Shown: positions 25,987-35,007, numbered from the stretch's first letter. The stretch is DNA of 64,000 bases from UBA6055 sp965214085 (GCA_965214085.1 OZ243937.1:2542001-2606000), one strand, 5' to 3'. The notes: generated by a model from the sequence alone, not told the origin. Made by a program: numbers and translations.

Positions 25987-27284
25987 GACGTATGCCCGCT
26001 ACCTATGATTTCACGCGCGGCGCGCTGCCCAGTGAAATAGGCGCCGTGCACCATAGCGGTGAGGTGATGCGGGGCGCTGGCCTCGCCAGCCCAATAGAGC
26101 GGCGGCGTCGCTTGCGCCAATTTGTCGCGGGCGTCGTAGTGCCCCGGTAAACAGGCGCTGTAACCGCCGAGGGCGAATTCGTCTTCGGGCCAGTTGACCC
26201 AGCGCGCTTTGACATACTCAAGGTCGGGCTGGCCGATTTCCCGGCGCAAGGTATCCAGACCTTTCCGCAAAGCCGCCTCCTCGCCCAGCGGCAGCATCTC
26301 ACGGGCGTAATCGCCGGTGAAGAATGCGGTCCAAACGACCTGTCCTCTCTCGCGACCAAGTGAGGGCGACCACCACATCGGCGGATTGCCCTGGGCGTAG
26401 ATGGCGCCAATGGACGGATCCAGGATGTGTTTATCAAAAAGATAGACCATTTTCATCACCGGTCCCATCTTTAAGCCGGCCAATGCCGCCTGCTTGTGAC
26501 GCGGCAAGGCGGGCGTGAAGGCGACCTTCCCGGCTTGCAGGACGCCCAGCGGCAAAGTGACGATGGCGGCATCCGCGCGATGCAAGTCACCGGCAGCAGT
26601 TGTCACCTGTACACCGCTCGACCAGTCGATGGCTTTGACAACGCTGCCTAGCCGGATATCCAGCCCCTCCGCCAACTTCATGTAGTAGGCATCGTAGCCG
26701 TCCAGGATGCGGTAGTCGCTGTAATCGTCGGCGCCGTCGCTGTCCTGAACATTCGGTTCCTCAGAAGCGGCAAGGGGAAGCTGCAGGTGTGCCTTGGCGT
26801 TGAGGTAGCGCATGCTCTCGCCTTCGGCATTGGCGAAGGAACGCTGCACGTAACGCAGTTGCTGCTCGCTGAAGCCGATGCGGCGCAAATATGTACCAAG
26901 GTCTTCGTCGTTTTCTGGCTCGGGCGCATTGCCCAATTCCCAGGAGCGCGTAACGTCCAGCTCCGGCGACGCGGCGCGAGCTTGACCCATGGCGAGCCAC
27001 TGGCCGTCTTCGGTGCGGATCATCGAGTCGTCGCTCTTGTTCCAGTGCCAGGCGTGTAATCCCAACTTTTCCACCCAGCGCCAGGTATTAACTTCGGGCG
27101 AGCGGCCGTGGATCAACTCCGCGCCGAACTCGACCGGGATATCGGCAAAATCGCGACTCGTCCACACGCGCCCGCCGATGCGATCGCGCGCTTCCAGCAC
27201 GGTCGCGGCGATGCCGGCTTCACGCAGATGCCAGGCCGCCGACAGCCCGGCGATGCCCGCGCCTATGACAAGGACTCTCATCAT
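25983..27284 (-). CDS. FAD-dependent amine oxidase
   Basis: 433 residues, monoamine/polyamine oxidase family. FAD-binding motif VIGAGIAGLSAAWHL at residues 5-19, then EARDRIGGRVWTS, the substrate-domain core, and the C-terminal FAD-contact block YWAGEASAPHHLTAMVHGAY. It would oxidise a primary or secondary amine to an imine/aldehyde with release of H2O2. No signal peptide, so cytoplasmic. Its ATG follows the TAG of the GNAT gene directly, and its end overlaps the nitrilase start, so the genes are translationally coupled. Together with the divergent potBCDA transporter, polyamines are plausible substrates. Confidence 0.9.
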   Translation of the reverse strand: MMRVLVIGAGIAGLSAAWHLREAGIAATVLEARDRIGGRVWTSRDFADIPVEFGAELIHGRSPEVNTWRWVEKLGLHAWHWNKSDDSMIRTEDGQWLAMGQARAASPELDVTRSWELGNAPEPENDEDLGTYLRRIGFSEQQLRYVQRSFANAEGESMRYLNAKAHLQLPLAASEEPNVQDSDGADDYSDYRILDGYDAYYMKLAEGLDIRLGSVVKAIDWSSGVQVTTAAGDLHRADAAIVTLPLGVLQAGKVAFTPALPRHKQAALAGLKMGPVMKMVYLFDKHILDPSIGAIYAQGNPPMWWSPSLGRERGQVVWTAFFTGDYAREMLPLGEEAALRKGLDTLRREIGQPDLEYVKARWVNWPEDEFALGGYSACLPGHYDARDKLAQATPPLYWAGEASAPHHLTAMVHGAYFTGQRAAREIIGSGHTS

Positions 27285-28166
27285 CTACCCAGCCTGCACA
27301 TATTCTGGATTTTCCCAGACGATCAAGACACCGGCGTTACCGGCATCCGGCTCGTCCACGTAGTCGGTAATGACGCGTTCAGCGCGGAAGCCGCGATTCA
27401 TCTGCATGGTCACGGTGGGGTCCTTGAGCCGGCGCCTGATGACCTTCTCGCCGTATTCGGTGACGTCCATTTTTTGGGCGTGTTTCTTGTATCCCATCAA
27501 CATGCCGATGGCGTACCAGCCGCGCAGATTCAAGTGTTTGACCAATGCGAAGCGCGCCGCATACAAGCCACTGCCGATTCCATGCCGTTGATAGCGCGTA
27601 TGAACCGCCATTTCGACGCCGTAAAGCCAGTCGCCGTCGGCTTCGTGCGCGCTGAGCCGCATGTCGCCGATGGCTTGCATCCAGGGCAAGATTGGTTCGC
27701 TTGGCGGCCGCGACGTGCGCATGGTAGTCGCCATGCCGACGCAATTCCCGGCGATCGGCCCGCTAATCCGCTGCGCGCAGAATTGCCCTTCCGGGAAGCG
27801 CTCAATATGCGCCAAAATATCTAACTCATCAAAGCAATTATCGCACTCATCGCTAGTATACGCGCCATAAGCGTCCCACAAAGAGATACAAACACTGGAC
27901 ACATGCCCGGGCCTAGTATTCATGACGGAGACACCGGGCAACTCCACGATGACGTCGGCGTCGTTGTAGTCCCTCAGCCACCAAGAATCTAAGCTCATAT
28001 GGAGCGTTCGAGTGCCGGCCTCGTCCGTCGTCCAATAGGGCTCGTGCGGGTCTCCCGTGTGGCCACTTTCTTTGGCGGCTTCCTCGATGTGCTGCTTCTG
28101 GATATTCGGCCAACTATAATCCAGCGCTTGACGCAAGGCGTCGCGTTCTTCCTCGCTCGGTGTCAT
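27285..28166 (-). CDS. GNAT-family N-acetyltransferase
   Basis: 293 residues from ATG 28166, with AAAGGAC seven bases upstream; the in-frame start further upstream lies on the edge of a repeat and is less likely. The acetyl-CoA motif RYQRHGIGSGLYAARFAL marks the GNAT fold (about residues 195-215). The C-terminus NRGFRAERVITDYVDEPDAG and LIVWENPEY closely parallels the second GNAT at 37.3 kb, so the two are paralogues. First gene of the amine-related operon; it could acetylate a polyamine, but the acceptor is unknown. Confidence 0.82.
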   Translation of the reverse strand: MTPSEEERDALRQALDYSWPNIQKQHIEEAAKESGHTGDPHEPYWTTDEAGTRTLHMSLDSWWLRDYNDADVIVELPGVSVMNTRPGHVSSVCISLWDAYGAYTSDECDNCFDELDILAHIERFPEGQFCAQRISGPIAGNCVGMATTMRTSRPPSEPILPWMQAIGDMRLSAHEADGDWLYGVEMAVHTRYQRHGIGSGLYAARFALVKHLNLRGWYAIGMLMGYKKHAQKMDVTEYGEKVIRRRLKDPTVTMQMNRGFRAERVITDYVDEPDAGNAGVLIVWENPEYVQAG

Positions 28167-28199
28167 TGCTCTTGTCCTTTCTTTGGTCACGATGGCGGC

Positions 28200-28454
28200 C
28201 AGGGCAATCGCATCAAAATGAATCTGCGCACCTATGAATATTCTACAAACAAAAAACTAACCACAGAGACACAGAGAGCACAGCGAAAAGCCTATCATTT
28301 ATAGATATTGTGAAATTGCACTTCAATTTTGAACCCTGTGATAAGCATTTGATCCAATTGTAGGTCAATACTAATGGAGTTCTGCCCTGTAAAAAATTAA
28401 TCTCTGTGCCTCTTTGCCTCTGTGGCGATAAATTATTTTGATGCGATCGCCCTG
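28200..28454. repeat. MITE-like interspersed repeat, copy 5
   Basis: One of two elements stacked in the 752-base divergent gap 28167-28918. Ends CAGGGCAATCGCATCAAAAT and (reverse) CAGGGCGATCGCATCAAAAT are an excellent 20-base inverted pair. CGATGG lies directly outside each end (left CGATGGCGGC, right CGATGGGG), a possible target duplication. Subterminal CACAGAG and CTCTGTG tracts are inverted. Confidence 0.85.
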
Positions 28455-28460
28455 CGATGG

Positions 28461-28827
28461 GGAAATGTATCCTTTTCGGTTGATACAGATACTATACCAT
28501 CGAGGACACCGAGAATTGCTAGGGCAATCGCATCAAATTATTTCAACACTAAGGCGCCAAGAACTCCGAGATATATCCGAAAATATGCCAATAAAGGACG
28601 CAATGAATAGGTGATTTTCTGCCAGATTTCATGGGCGAGCCAAGGCTCGCCCCTACAATTTGTTAGTTTGATAATATATTCGTCATTTATGGATATTGAT
28701 GCGATTGCCCGGCGAGAAATGCGAGAGCACCGAGAAACTTAATCGAGATATGCCATATTCTTTGTGTGCTTTGTGCCTTTGTGTCTTTGTGGTGAAATTT
28801 AATTTCAACCGAATTCGATACACTACC
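28461..28827. repeat. Composite MITE-like repeat, copy 6
   Basis: Direct-orientation copy of the 21197-21553 block. The core 28521-28711 has ends AGGGCAATCGCATCAA and TTGATGCGATTGCCC and the GGGCGAGCC-AA-GGCTCGCCC palindrome (28633-28657). It abuts copy 5, leaving only ~90 bases for the potB promoter. Confidence 0.85.
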
Positions 28828-28918
28828 TGCGATGGTGGCTGCGTAGCGTATACCTATATGATACGTTACTATTGTCTCAGACACTTAACCAGCCGCTATT
28901 GCGCAGGCAGCGAAGATC

Positions 28919-29776
28919 GTGACCCGTCGAATCCGACGATTGCAGCAGAACGGCTTCTTCCTGGCGATACCCACCATCGCTTGGCTCCTGGTCTTTTTTG
29001 TGCTGCCGCTGCTGATCGTGCTGGTGGTCAGCTTTATGTCGCGGGGGCGGGGCGGCGTCGCCATAATGCCCTTCACGCTGCAACATTACGAGCGCGCTTT
29101 CGGCGTGTTTTTCATCATCCTGCGGCGCTCCATCGGCCTCGCCGGGCTGACCACCTTAATCTGCCTGCTTGTCGGCTATCCACTGGCATTCTTCATCAGC
29201 ACGCGCCGGCGGCGTCTGGCGCAGCAGATTGCGCTCTTTCTGGTCATCCTGCCCTTCTGGACGAACTTCCTCATCCGCACCTACGCCTGGCGCATCCTGC
29301 TGGGCGAGCAAGGTACGATAAACGGGCTGCTGCTGAGCCTGGGACTTATCGACGAGCCGCTGACCATGCTGAATACGCAGTTCGCGGTACTGGTGGGCCT
29401 GGTTTATGGTTTCCTGCCCTTCATGGTCTTGCCGATTTACGCCTCGGTCGAGCGCTTCAATTTCCGCTACGTCGACGCCGCCCACGACCTAGGCGCCAAC
29501 GATTTGCGCGCCTTCCTGCGCGTGGTATTGCCGCTGACGATGCCCGGTGTTCTGGCCGGCTGCGCGCTGGTATTCATCCCCTCCGTGGGCGCCTTCGTCA
29601 CGCCGGACTTGCTGGGCGGCACCAAAGGGCTGATGATCGGCAATCTGATCAACAAACAATTCGGCGGCTCGGGCAATATGCCGCTGGGCTCGGCCTTGTC
29701 CATCGTCATGATGGCGGTGGTGATGCTGTCGCTGTTGGTTTATGTGATGGCCAACCGGCGCGACCGGCGAGCTTGA
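28919..29776 (+). CDS. potB: Spermidine/putrescine-type ABC permease (PotB-like)
   Basis: 285 residues from GTG 28919. Six membrane spans of the MetI-type permease fold (first: PTIAWLLVFFVLPLLIVLVV), with the EAA loop VDAAHDLGANDLRAFLRVVLPLTMPG that contacts the ATPase. Close in pattern to PotB/PotH. First gene of a potB-potC-potD-potA order; potC follows after 9 bases. Works in the cytoplasmic membrane to import polyamines. Alternative substrates such as other cationic small molecules cannot be excluded. Confidence 0.9.
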   Translation: MTRRIRRLQQNGFFLAIPTIAWLLVFFVLPLLIVLVVSFMSRGRGGVAIMPFTLQHYERAFGVFFIILRRSIGLAGLTTLICLLVGYPLAFFISTRRRRLAQQIALFLVILPFWTNFLIRTYAWRILLGEQGTINGLLLSLGLIDEPLTMLNTQFAVLVGLVYGFLPFMVLPIYASVERFNFRYVDAAHDLGANDLRAFLRVVLPLTMPGVLAGCALVFIPSVGAFVTPDLLGGTKGLMIGNLINKQFGGSGNMPLGSALSIVMMAVVMLSLLVYVMANRRDRRA

Positions 29777-29785
29777 GGCGCGCCC

Positions 29786-30670
29786 ATGCTAATCAACGAA
29801 AGCGCCATGCAGCGCAATCGCAGGCTCCGCCGGCTGGGGCGTGTCGGGCTATGGCTGAACCCGATAGTCGCCTACTTCTTCCTCTGGGCGCCGATCTTGG
29901 TGCTGGTGCTGTTTTCTTTTAATTCGAGCCGGTCGGTCGCCTCGTTCACCGGCTTCACGCTGAAGTGGTACGGCAACATCCTGAATAACGTGATGGGCGC
30001 GGAGAGCGCGTTTTCCACCGAGCTCATGCTCAACGCCTTTCGCAACAGCCTCTTCGTGGGCACGGTGGCGACAGCGATCTCGACCGTGTTGGGCACCATA
30101 ATCGCGCTGGCGATGGCTCGCGGCAAGTTCCCGGGCAAAGGTCTGATTGACGGCCTGCTATTTCTGCCGGTGGTCATCCCGGAGATCACCCAGGCGATTT
30201 CGTTGGCGATCTTCTTCAAAGTCGCCTTCGACTGGGTCGCGCTGCTCAGTGGCGAGCGGGTCTTCCCCGGCTTTCATACCATCATCGCGGCGCACGTTAC
30301 CTTCAACATTTCCTACGTGGCCATCGTGGTGCGCGCGCGGCTGGCCGATATGAACCCGCGGTTGGAAGAAGCGGCCAATGACCTGGGCGCCAATCCCTGG
30401 CGGGCGTTCTGGCGCGTGACCTTTCCGCTGATATTGCCCGGCGTGGTTTCCGGCGCGCTGCTGGCTTTCACACTCTCACTGGACGACTTCGTCATCACCT
30501 TCTTTACATCCGGCGTGGGCACGACGACACTGCCGGTATTCGTCTATGGGCTGCTCAAGCTGACGGTCACGCCGGAGGTAAACGCCATCTCGACAATCAT
30601 GATGGTCTTGAGTACGCTCTTAATCGGCATTTCTTTGGCATTGCAGGGGCGCGGCGCGTCCCGTGTTTAG
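29786..30670 (+). CDS. potC: Spermidine/putrescine-type ABC permease (PotC-like)
   Basis: 294 residues, six spans (IVAYFFLWAPILVLVLFSFN first) and the EAA loop EEAANDLGANPWRAFWRVTFPLILPG. The sequence block FNSSRSVASFTGFTLKWYGN after the first span is typical of PotC/PotI. It forms the second half of the translocation pore with the upstream permease. potD follows 27 bases later, so one transcript is likely. Confidence 0.92.
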   Translation: MLINESAMQRNRRLRRLGRVGLWLNPIVAYFFLWAPILVLVLFSFNSSRSVASFTGFTLKWYGNILNNVMGAESAFSTELMLNAFRNSLFVGTVATAISTVLGTIIALAMARGKFPGKGLIDGLLFLPVVIPEITQAISLAIFFKVAFDWVALLSGERVFPGFHTIIAAHVTFNISYVAIVVRARLADMNPRLEEAANDLGANPWRAFWRVTFPLILPGVVSGALLAFTLSLDDFVITFFTSGVGTTTLPVFVYGLLKLTVTPEVNAISTIMMVLSTLLIGISLALQGRGASRV

Positions 30671-30697
30671 CCCGTAATCTACATAAGGAGGAAGCTC

Positions 30698-31783
30698 ATG
30701 AAGAAACTTAGCTTGCTGTTGTTGGTTTTATTTTTGCTGGCGCCTGGCGCTCTGGCGCAAGACATGGAGCACGAGCCCTGGACTTGCCCGGAGGGCTACG
30801 ATGGGCAGACCCTGAGCATATTCAACTGGTCGACCTATATCGCCGAAGACACCGTGCCCAATTTCGAAGCGGCCTGCGGCGTCACCGTCAATTACGACAT
30901 CTATGAAAGCAATGAAGCCATGCTGGCGCGCATCCGCCAAGGCAACCCGGGCTACGACATCATCGTTCCCAGCGGCGGCACGGTGCAGCGCATGGCGGAA
31001 GAAATGCTGCTGATCCCGCTCGACCTGGATATGATCCCCAACGTGGCGAACGTGATTCCGGATTTGCTGGGCGCGGCTTATGACCCGGAGAACGAATACT
31101 CCCTGCCCTATCAGTGGGGCACGGTCGGCGTCGGCTATCGCACCGAGGCTTTCCCCGATGGCATCACTTCCTGGGACCAAGTATGGGAGCACGATGGTCC
31201 GGTGGCCTGGCTTGACGACCGGCAGACGATGTTGGGCATCGCCCACTTGTTCCTGGGCAACGACCCAAATTCCACCGACGCCGAGGAAATCAGCGCCGCC
31301 CGCGACTTCCTGATCGAGAGAGGCGGCAATGTTGTCACCGTGGCCGCCGATGACGGGCAGGTCTTGTTGGAGCGCGGCGATGTCGATATCGCCATCGAAT
31401 ACAACGGCGACATCCTGCAAATCTCTTGGGATTGCGAATGCGATGACTACGCCTACGCCATCCCCGATGAAGGCAGCAATGTCTGGATCGACAACCTCTC
31501 GATCCCGCTGGACGCGCCCAACCCGGAGCTGGCGATGGTCTTCATCGACTACATTCTCGATGCTAAAGTCGGGGCTGATTTGACCAATTACATCTGGTAC
31601 GCCTCGCCGAACCAGGCATCGATCGAGTCCGGCTACATCGACGAAGACATCCTGAATGATCCAGCCATCTTCCCGCCGGCAGAGCAAGTGGCGAAGCTCT
31701 TCGCCATCATTGATGTTGGCGCTGAAGCGGAAGAGCTGATCAACAACGCCTGGGATGAATTGCTGATATTCCTCGGGCAGTAG
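30698..31783 (+). CDS. potD: Spermidine/putrescine-binding protein (PotD-like)
   Basis: 361 residues with a clear signal peptide (MKKLSLLLLVLFLLAPGALA, cut before QDMEHE). The mature protein starts with the PotD/PotF-like LSIFNWSTYIAEDTVPNFEA and has YDIIVPSGGTVQRM, PYQWGTVGVGYR and IDNLSIPLDAPNPELAM. In PotD the pocket uses Trp, Tyr, Asp and Glu to hold amine groups; similar aromatic and acidic residues are present. No lipobox Cys. AAGGAGG seven bases ahead makes the start secure. Confidence 0.93.
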   Translation: MKKLSLLLLVLFLLAPGALAQDMEHEPWTCPEGYDGQTLSIFNWSTYIAEDTVPNFEAACGVTVNYDIYESNEAMLARIRQGNPGYDIIVPSGGTVQRMAEEMLLIPLDLDMIPNVANVIPDLLGAAYDPENEYSLPYQWGTVGVGYRTEAFPDGITSWDQVWEHDGPVAWLDDRQTMLGIAHLFLGNDPNSTDAEEISAARDFLIERGGNVVTVAADDGQVLLERGDVDIAIEYNGDILQISWDCECDDYAYAIPDEGSNVWIDNLSIPLDAPNPELAMVFIDYILDAKVGADLTNYIWYASPNQASIESGYIDEDILNDPAIFPPAEQVAKLFAIIDVGAEAEELINNAWDELLIFLGQ

Positions 31784-31867
31784 CCCCGTTCTTAGCCGCC
31801 ACTGAACTCCCCTTCCCTCTTTATGGCTGAGAGCTGGATAGTTTTAATACCGCGGGACTCGTCACAG

Positions 31868-31942
31868 CGGGTCAGCCAATGGCTGGCCCCTACAGGCGTC
31901 ATATTGTGGGTGAAGATGTAGGGGAGAGCCATTGGCTCGCCC
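31868..31942. repeat. Pair of inverted GGGC-agcc palindromes
   Basis: In the 271-base gap between potD and potA, GTCAGCCAATGGCTGGCCCC at 31869-31888 and GGGGAGAGCCATTGGCTCGC near 31921-31940 are inverted copies of one palindromic unit. Each can form its own hairpin, and together a longer one. It could lower or stop read-through into potA. Confidence 0.6.
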
Positions 31943-32054
31943 GAAATAGCGTGCCAAATGCGCCAGTTTCGCGGCAAAACCTTGCCCGACTTGAGCCTGT
32001 CCTGTCGTCAACTCTTTATGGGGGCAGGAGCCGGGGGACGGGGGTGTAGCGCTC

Positions 32055-33170
32055 ATGTCAACTTACGATGTGGAACTGAAAGACATCGTCAAAGATTTCG
32101 AATCCGGCGGGGCTCGCGTGCGCGCGGTTGACCGCGTTAGCGTGGAGATCGAAGACGGCGAATTCTTCGCCCTGCTTGGTCCCAGCGGCTGCGGCAAGAC
32201 GACCACATTACGGCTCATCGCCGGTTTCGAGCAGCCGACATCGGGCCACATTCTTATCCGCGGGCGAGCCATGGAGAGCATCCCGGCTTATCACCGGCCA
32301 GTAAACACGGTGTTCCAAGATTACGCCTTATTCCCGCATCTGACTGTCGAGCAGAATATTATGTTTGGCTTGCAGATGGAGGGCGTCAAGAAGAAGGACG
32401 CGCGCAAACGGGCGCTGGAAGCCCTGGAGCAAGTGAGGCTGCCGGGCGTCAGCGAACGCAAGCCGCATCAACTCTCCGGCGGGCAGCAGCAGCGGGTGGC
32501 ATTGGCGCGCGCCTTAGTGAAGCAGCCGGCGGTGCTGCTGCTGGATGAGCCGCTGGGCGCGCTCGACCTCAAGCTGCGCAAGAATATGCAATTTGAGTTA
32601 AAGGCGCTGCAGCGCGATGTCGGCATCACCTTCATTTATGTGACGCACGACCAGGAGGAAGCCATCACCATGGCCGATCGCATCGCCGTCATGAACGAAG
32701 GCCTGATGCTGCAAGTCGGGACGCCCAAAGAAATCTACGAGCATCCGCAAACGCACTTCGTGGCCGACTTCATCGGAGAGACCAATTTCATCCCCGGGAC
32801 TTTGGCGCAGCGGGACGGCGACGGCTACGGGCAAGTCAAACTGGCGGACGGCAGGGTCATCAGAGCGCAGCTTTCTCAGGCGCTGGGCAGCGCGGCCAAG
32901 GTGGTCATGGTGGCAATAAGGCCCGAGCGTATCGGCATCGCCAGCCCGGGCGACCAGCCCGAAAACAAGGGCTTGACAGTGCTGGACGCGGTCTTAGCAG
33001 GCAGCCAGTACATCGGCACCGATACGCGTTATACGCTGGCGCTGGGTGATGATATAGAGCTGGTGGCGCGCTTGCAGAATGTCCAGGACGGGGACGGCGC
33101 CGCCTTTCAAATCGGGCAGCGCGTCAAGGTCTACTGGGCTGAATCCAGCACAACCGTGCTTGATCAATAG
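32055..33170 (+). CDS. potA: Spermidine/putrescine ABC transporter ATPase (PotA-like)
   Basis: 371 residues. Walker A GPSGCGKTT, Q-loop VFQDYALFPHLTVEQN, signature LSGGQQQRVALARAL, Walker B VLLLDEPLGALD and switch His YVTHDQEEA. The C-terminal TOBE-type domain (residues ~240-370) is typical of CUT/POPT ATPases such as PotA. It energises the potBC pore. It lies 271 bases after potD with palindromic repeats between, so it may also have its own promoter. Confidence 0.92.
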   Translation: MSTYDVELKDIVKDFESGGARVRAVDRVSVEIEDGEFFALLGPSGCGKTTTLRLIAGFEQPTSGHILIRGRAMESIPAYHRPVNTVFQDYALFPHLTVEQNIMFGLQMEGVKKKDARKRALEALEQVRLPGVSERKPHQLSGGQQQRVALARALVKQPAVLLLDEPLGALDLKLRKNMQFELKALQRDVGITFIYVTHDQEEAITMADRIAVMNEGLMLQVGTPKEIYEHPQTHFVADFIGETNFIPGTLAQRDGDGYGQVKLADGRVIRAQLSQALGSAAKVVMVAIRPERIGIASPGDQPENKGLTVLDAVLAGSQYIGTDTRYTLALGDDIELVARLQNVQDGDGAAFQIGQRVKVYWAESSTTVLDQ

Positions 33171-33205
33171 CCGGCTCGCCACCGCTGTCCTGGGTCGCTC
33201 CTCCG

Positions 33206-33416
33206 CAGGGCAATCGCATAAAATTATTTTCACCACAGAGGCGCCAAGTACTCCGAGAATTATCCGAAAATATGCCAATAATGGACTCAATGTAGGGGAG
33301 ATTCTGTGAATCGCCCACGATTTTGCGCAAATTTCATGGGCGAGCCAAGGCTCGCCCCTACAATTTGTTAGTTTGTTGATATATTTGTCATTTATGGATT
33401 TTATGCGATTGTCCTG
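33206..33416. repeat. MITE-like interspersed repeat, copy 7
   Basis: Ends CAGGGCAATCGCATAAAATT and (reverse) CAGGACAATCGCATAAAATC. Right half matches copies 4 and 6 (GGGCGAGCC-AA-GGCTCGCCC palindrome at 33338-33362, then CAATTTGTTAGTTTG). It fills the gap between potA and the Fe-S gene. Confidence 0.8.
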
Positions 33417-33443
33417 CATCGGGGTACGAATGATTGGCGCCAC

Positions 33444-34661
33444 ATGATAAGTCCAGCTCGGGAAACCACCTATCCAAGCGCTAGCTGCGCCTGCCGCAAA
33501 CCGGTAGATGCCCTCACCGGCTTTGAAGTAACGGCGGATTTCGAGCGCTTTAATCAGAAATACGATATGTTCAACCGCGCCGTCTGGGATGACGAGGTGC
33601 GGTCGCAGCGCGCCAATAAGTTCTTCGAATCTTACTTCACGGATTTGGCGGAGTTCCGCAAGGTTGAGGGCTTTCAACATCGAGATTACGCGCTGCGCAA
33701 CGCCGCCTGGTACATCGCCGATTTCACCGCCGACCTGCTGGAACTGTCCGGCGACCGCAAGGAAGGCTTCCTCGACTCATACACCATGTTCCGCGAGGGC
33801 GCGACGCGGAAAAGCCAAGCCAGCGTGGCAGAGAATACCGCCGAGCTGAAGCGCGCGGGCCGCTTCCTCGGGGCGGACGCCATCGGCATCTGCGAGTTCG
33901 ACGAACGCTGGGTCTACACGCACAATTACAGCCGACAAAAACTGACGAGCAAAGCAATGGACTTGCCGGCGGACTTAACGCATGTGGTCGTCATTGTCAA
34001 CGAGATGGACCGCGCCACTATCGAAACGGTGCCTTCCGCATTAAGCGGCGCCGCCACGGGCCAGGGCTACAGCCGCGACATCATCTCAGTGCTGTCCACC
34101 ACCCAGTACATTCGCAACCTGGGCTACCGCGCGGTGGCCAGCTTGAACGACACGGCCCTCTCGATTCCGCTGGCGCTGCAAGCCGGCTTGGGGCAATACG
34201 GCCGGCACGGTCTGTTAATCACGCCGGAGTTCGGGCCGCGGGTGCGCATCGCCAAGATCTTCACCGACCTGCCGCTGAATGCCGACCAGCCGATTGACTT
34301 TGGCGTCACCGAGACTTGCAATATCTGCCAGCGCTGCAGCTCGGCTTGCCCGGTGAAAGCGATCTCGTTTGACGAACCCAATTTCGATAGGCACGATGGC
34401 GTCTCGCACCTCAAGGGCGTCAAAAAATGGACCATTAACGCCAAAAAATGCTTCAAGTTTTGGGCCAATCAAGGTACGGATTGCTCCATCTGCATCCGCG
34501 TCTGCCCCTACAATCGCGATTTCTCCCGGCCGATCAACCGCTTGCTGCGCTGGATGTTGAGCAACCGCTGGCGGCGTCTGGGGCTCTGGCTGGACGCCAA
34601 GCTCAAACAGGGCGAGCGCAAGACGGCCGGCTGGTGGTGGCGGCGCCCGACCAATGGCTGA
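33444..34661 (+). CDS. Reductive-dehalogenase-like 4Fe-4S protein, no Tat signal
   Basis: 405 residues. Two ferredoxin-like clusters are visible: Cys292, 295, 298 and 302 (CNICQRCSSACP), and Cys336 with Cys347, 350 and 354 (CSICIRVCPYNRDFS). The preceding region (RNLGYRAVASLNDTALSIPLA, LGQYGRHGLLITPEFGPRVR) is characteristic of the corrinoid-binding core of RdhA reductive dehalogenases and the related epoxyqueuosine reductase QueG. Unlike respiratory RdhA there is no N-terminal twin-arginine signal, and no RdhB anchor gene follows. Hence a cytoplasmic, non-respiratory enzyme is likely; the substrate is unknown. Confidence 0.78.
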   Translation: MISPARETTYPSASCACRKPVDALTGFEVTADFERFNQKYDMFNRAVWDDEVRSQRANKFFESYFTDLAEFRKVEGFQHRDYALRNAAWYIADFTADLLELSGDRKEGFLDSYTMFREGATRKSQASVAENTAELKRAGRFLGADAIGICEFDERWVYTHNYSRQKLTSKAMDLPADLTHVVVIVNEMDRATIETVPSALSGAATGQGYSRDIISVLSTTQYIRNLGYRAVASLNDTALSIPLALQAGLGQYGRHGLLITPEFGPRVRIAKIFTDLPLNADQPIDFGVTETCNICQRCSSACPVKAISFDEPNFDRHDGVSHLKGVKKWTINAKKCFKFWANQGTDCSICIRVCPYNRDFSRPINRLLRWMLSNRWRRLGLWLDAKLKQGERKTAGWWWRRPTNG

Positions 34662-35007
34662 GCTGATGCGGGCCGCTGCCGCCAAAGACGCGCTTGAATC
34701 GCTGCGCGCGGGCAAAATATACGGCCGTCACGACGATCACGGCGAAGTATACGCGGCTATGTTCGCCTTTGCCACCGCCTGCCTGGAGCGCGACATGACA
34801 CAAACCGCGGCGGATACCCTGGCTTTTCTGTTGCAAGACCCATTCGTCAGCGTGACCGTCCGCGAAGAGGCGGCTGAGATCTTCGACGAGTTGGAAAGCC
34901 GCATTTGCCCGCGTGTCATCCTGGACGCGCGCGCCTTCGCTGATGGTATGGACTTGCCGACCATGCTTGAGTACTTGCTCGACCTGATTAAACTGGAAAC
35001 GACCTGA
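34654..35007 (+). CDS. Small helical protein of unknown function
   Basis: 117 residues; its ATG lies inside the last codons of the Fe-S gene (8-base overlap), so translation is probably coupled. The sequence is helical and rich in Ala, Glu and Asp (EVYAAMFAFATACLERDMTQ, TVREEAAEIFDELESR) with no membrane span and two cysteines. No family recognised. The overlap suggests it serves the Fe-S protein, perhaps as a partner or assembly factor, but this is inference. Confidence 0.6.
   Translation: MAELMRAAAAKDALESLRAGKIYGRHDDHGEVYAAMFAFATACLERDMTQTAADTLAFLLQDPFVSVTVREEAAEIFDELESRICPRVILDARAFADGMDLPTMLEYLLDLIKLETT

Noticed and set aside
28696..29922. 408-codon rightward open frame overlapping potB
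   Set aside because: It is in another frame from potB and gives an Arg/Ala-rich product without membrane spans; potB itself has the permease motifs.
30728..31687. 319-codon leftward open frame
   Set aside because: Antisense to potD, which has a signal peptide and strong ribosome site.
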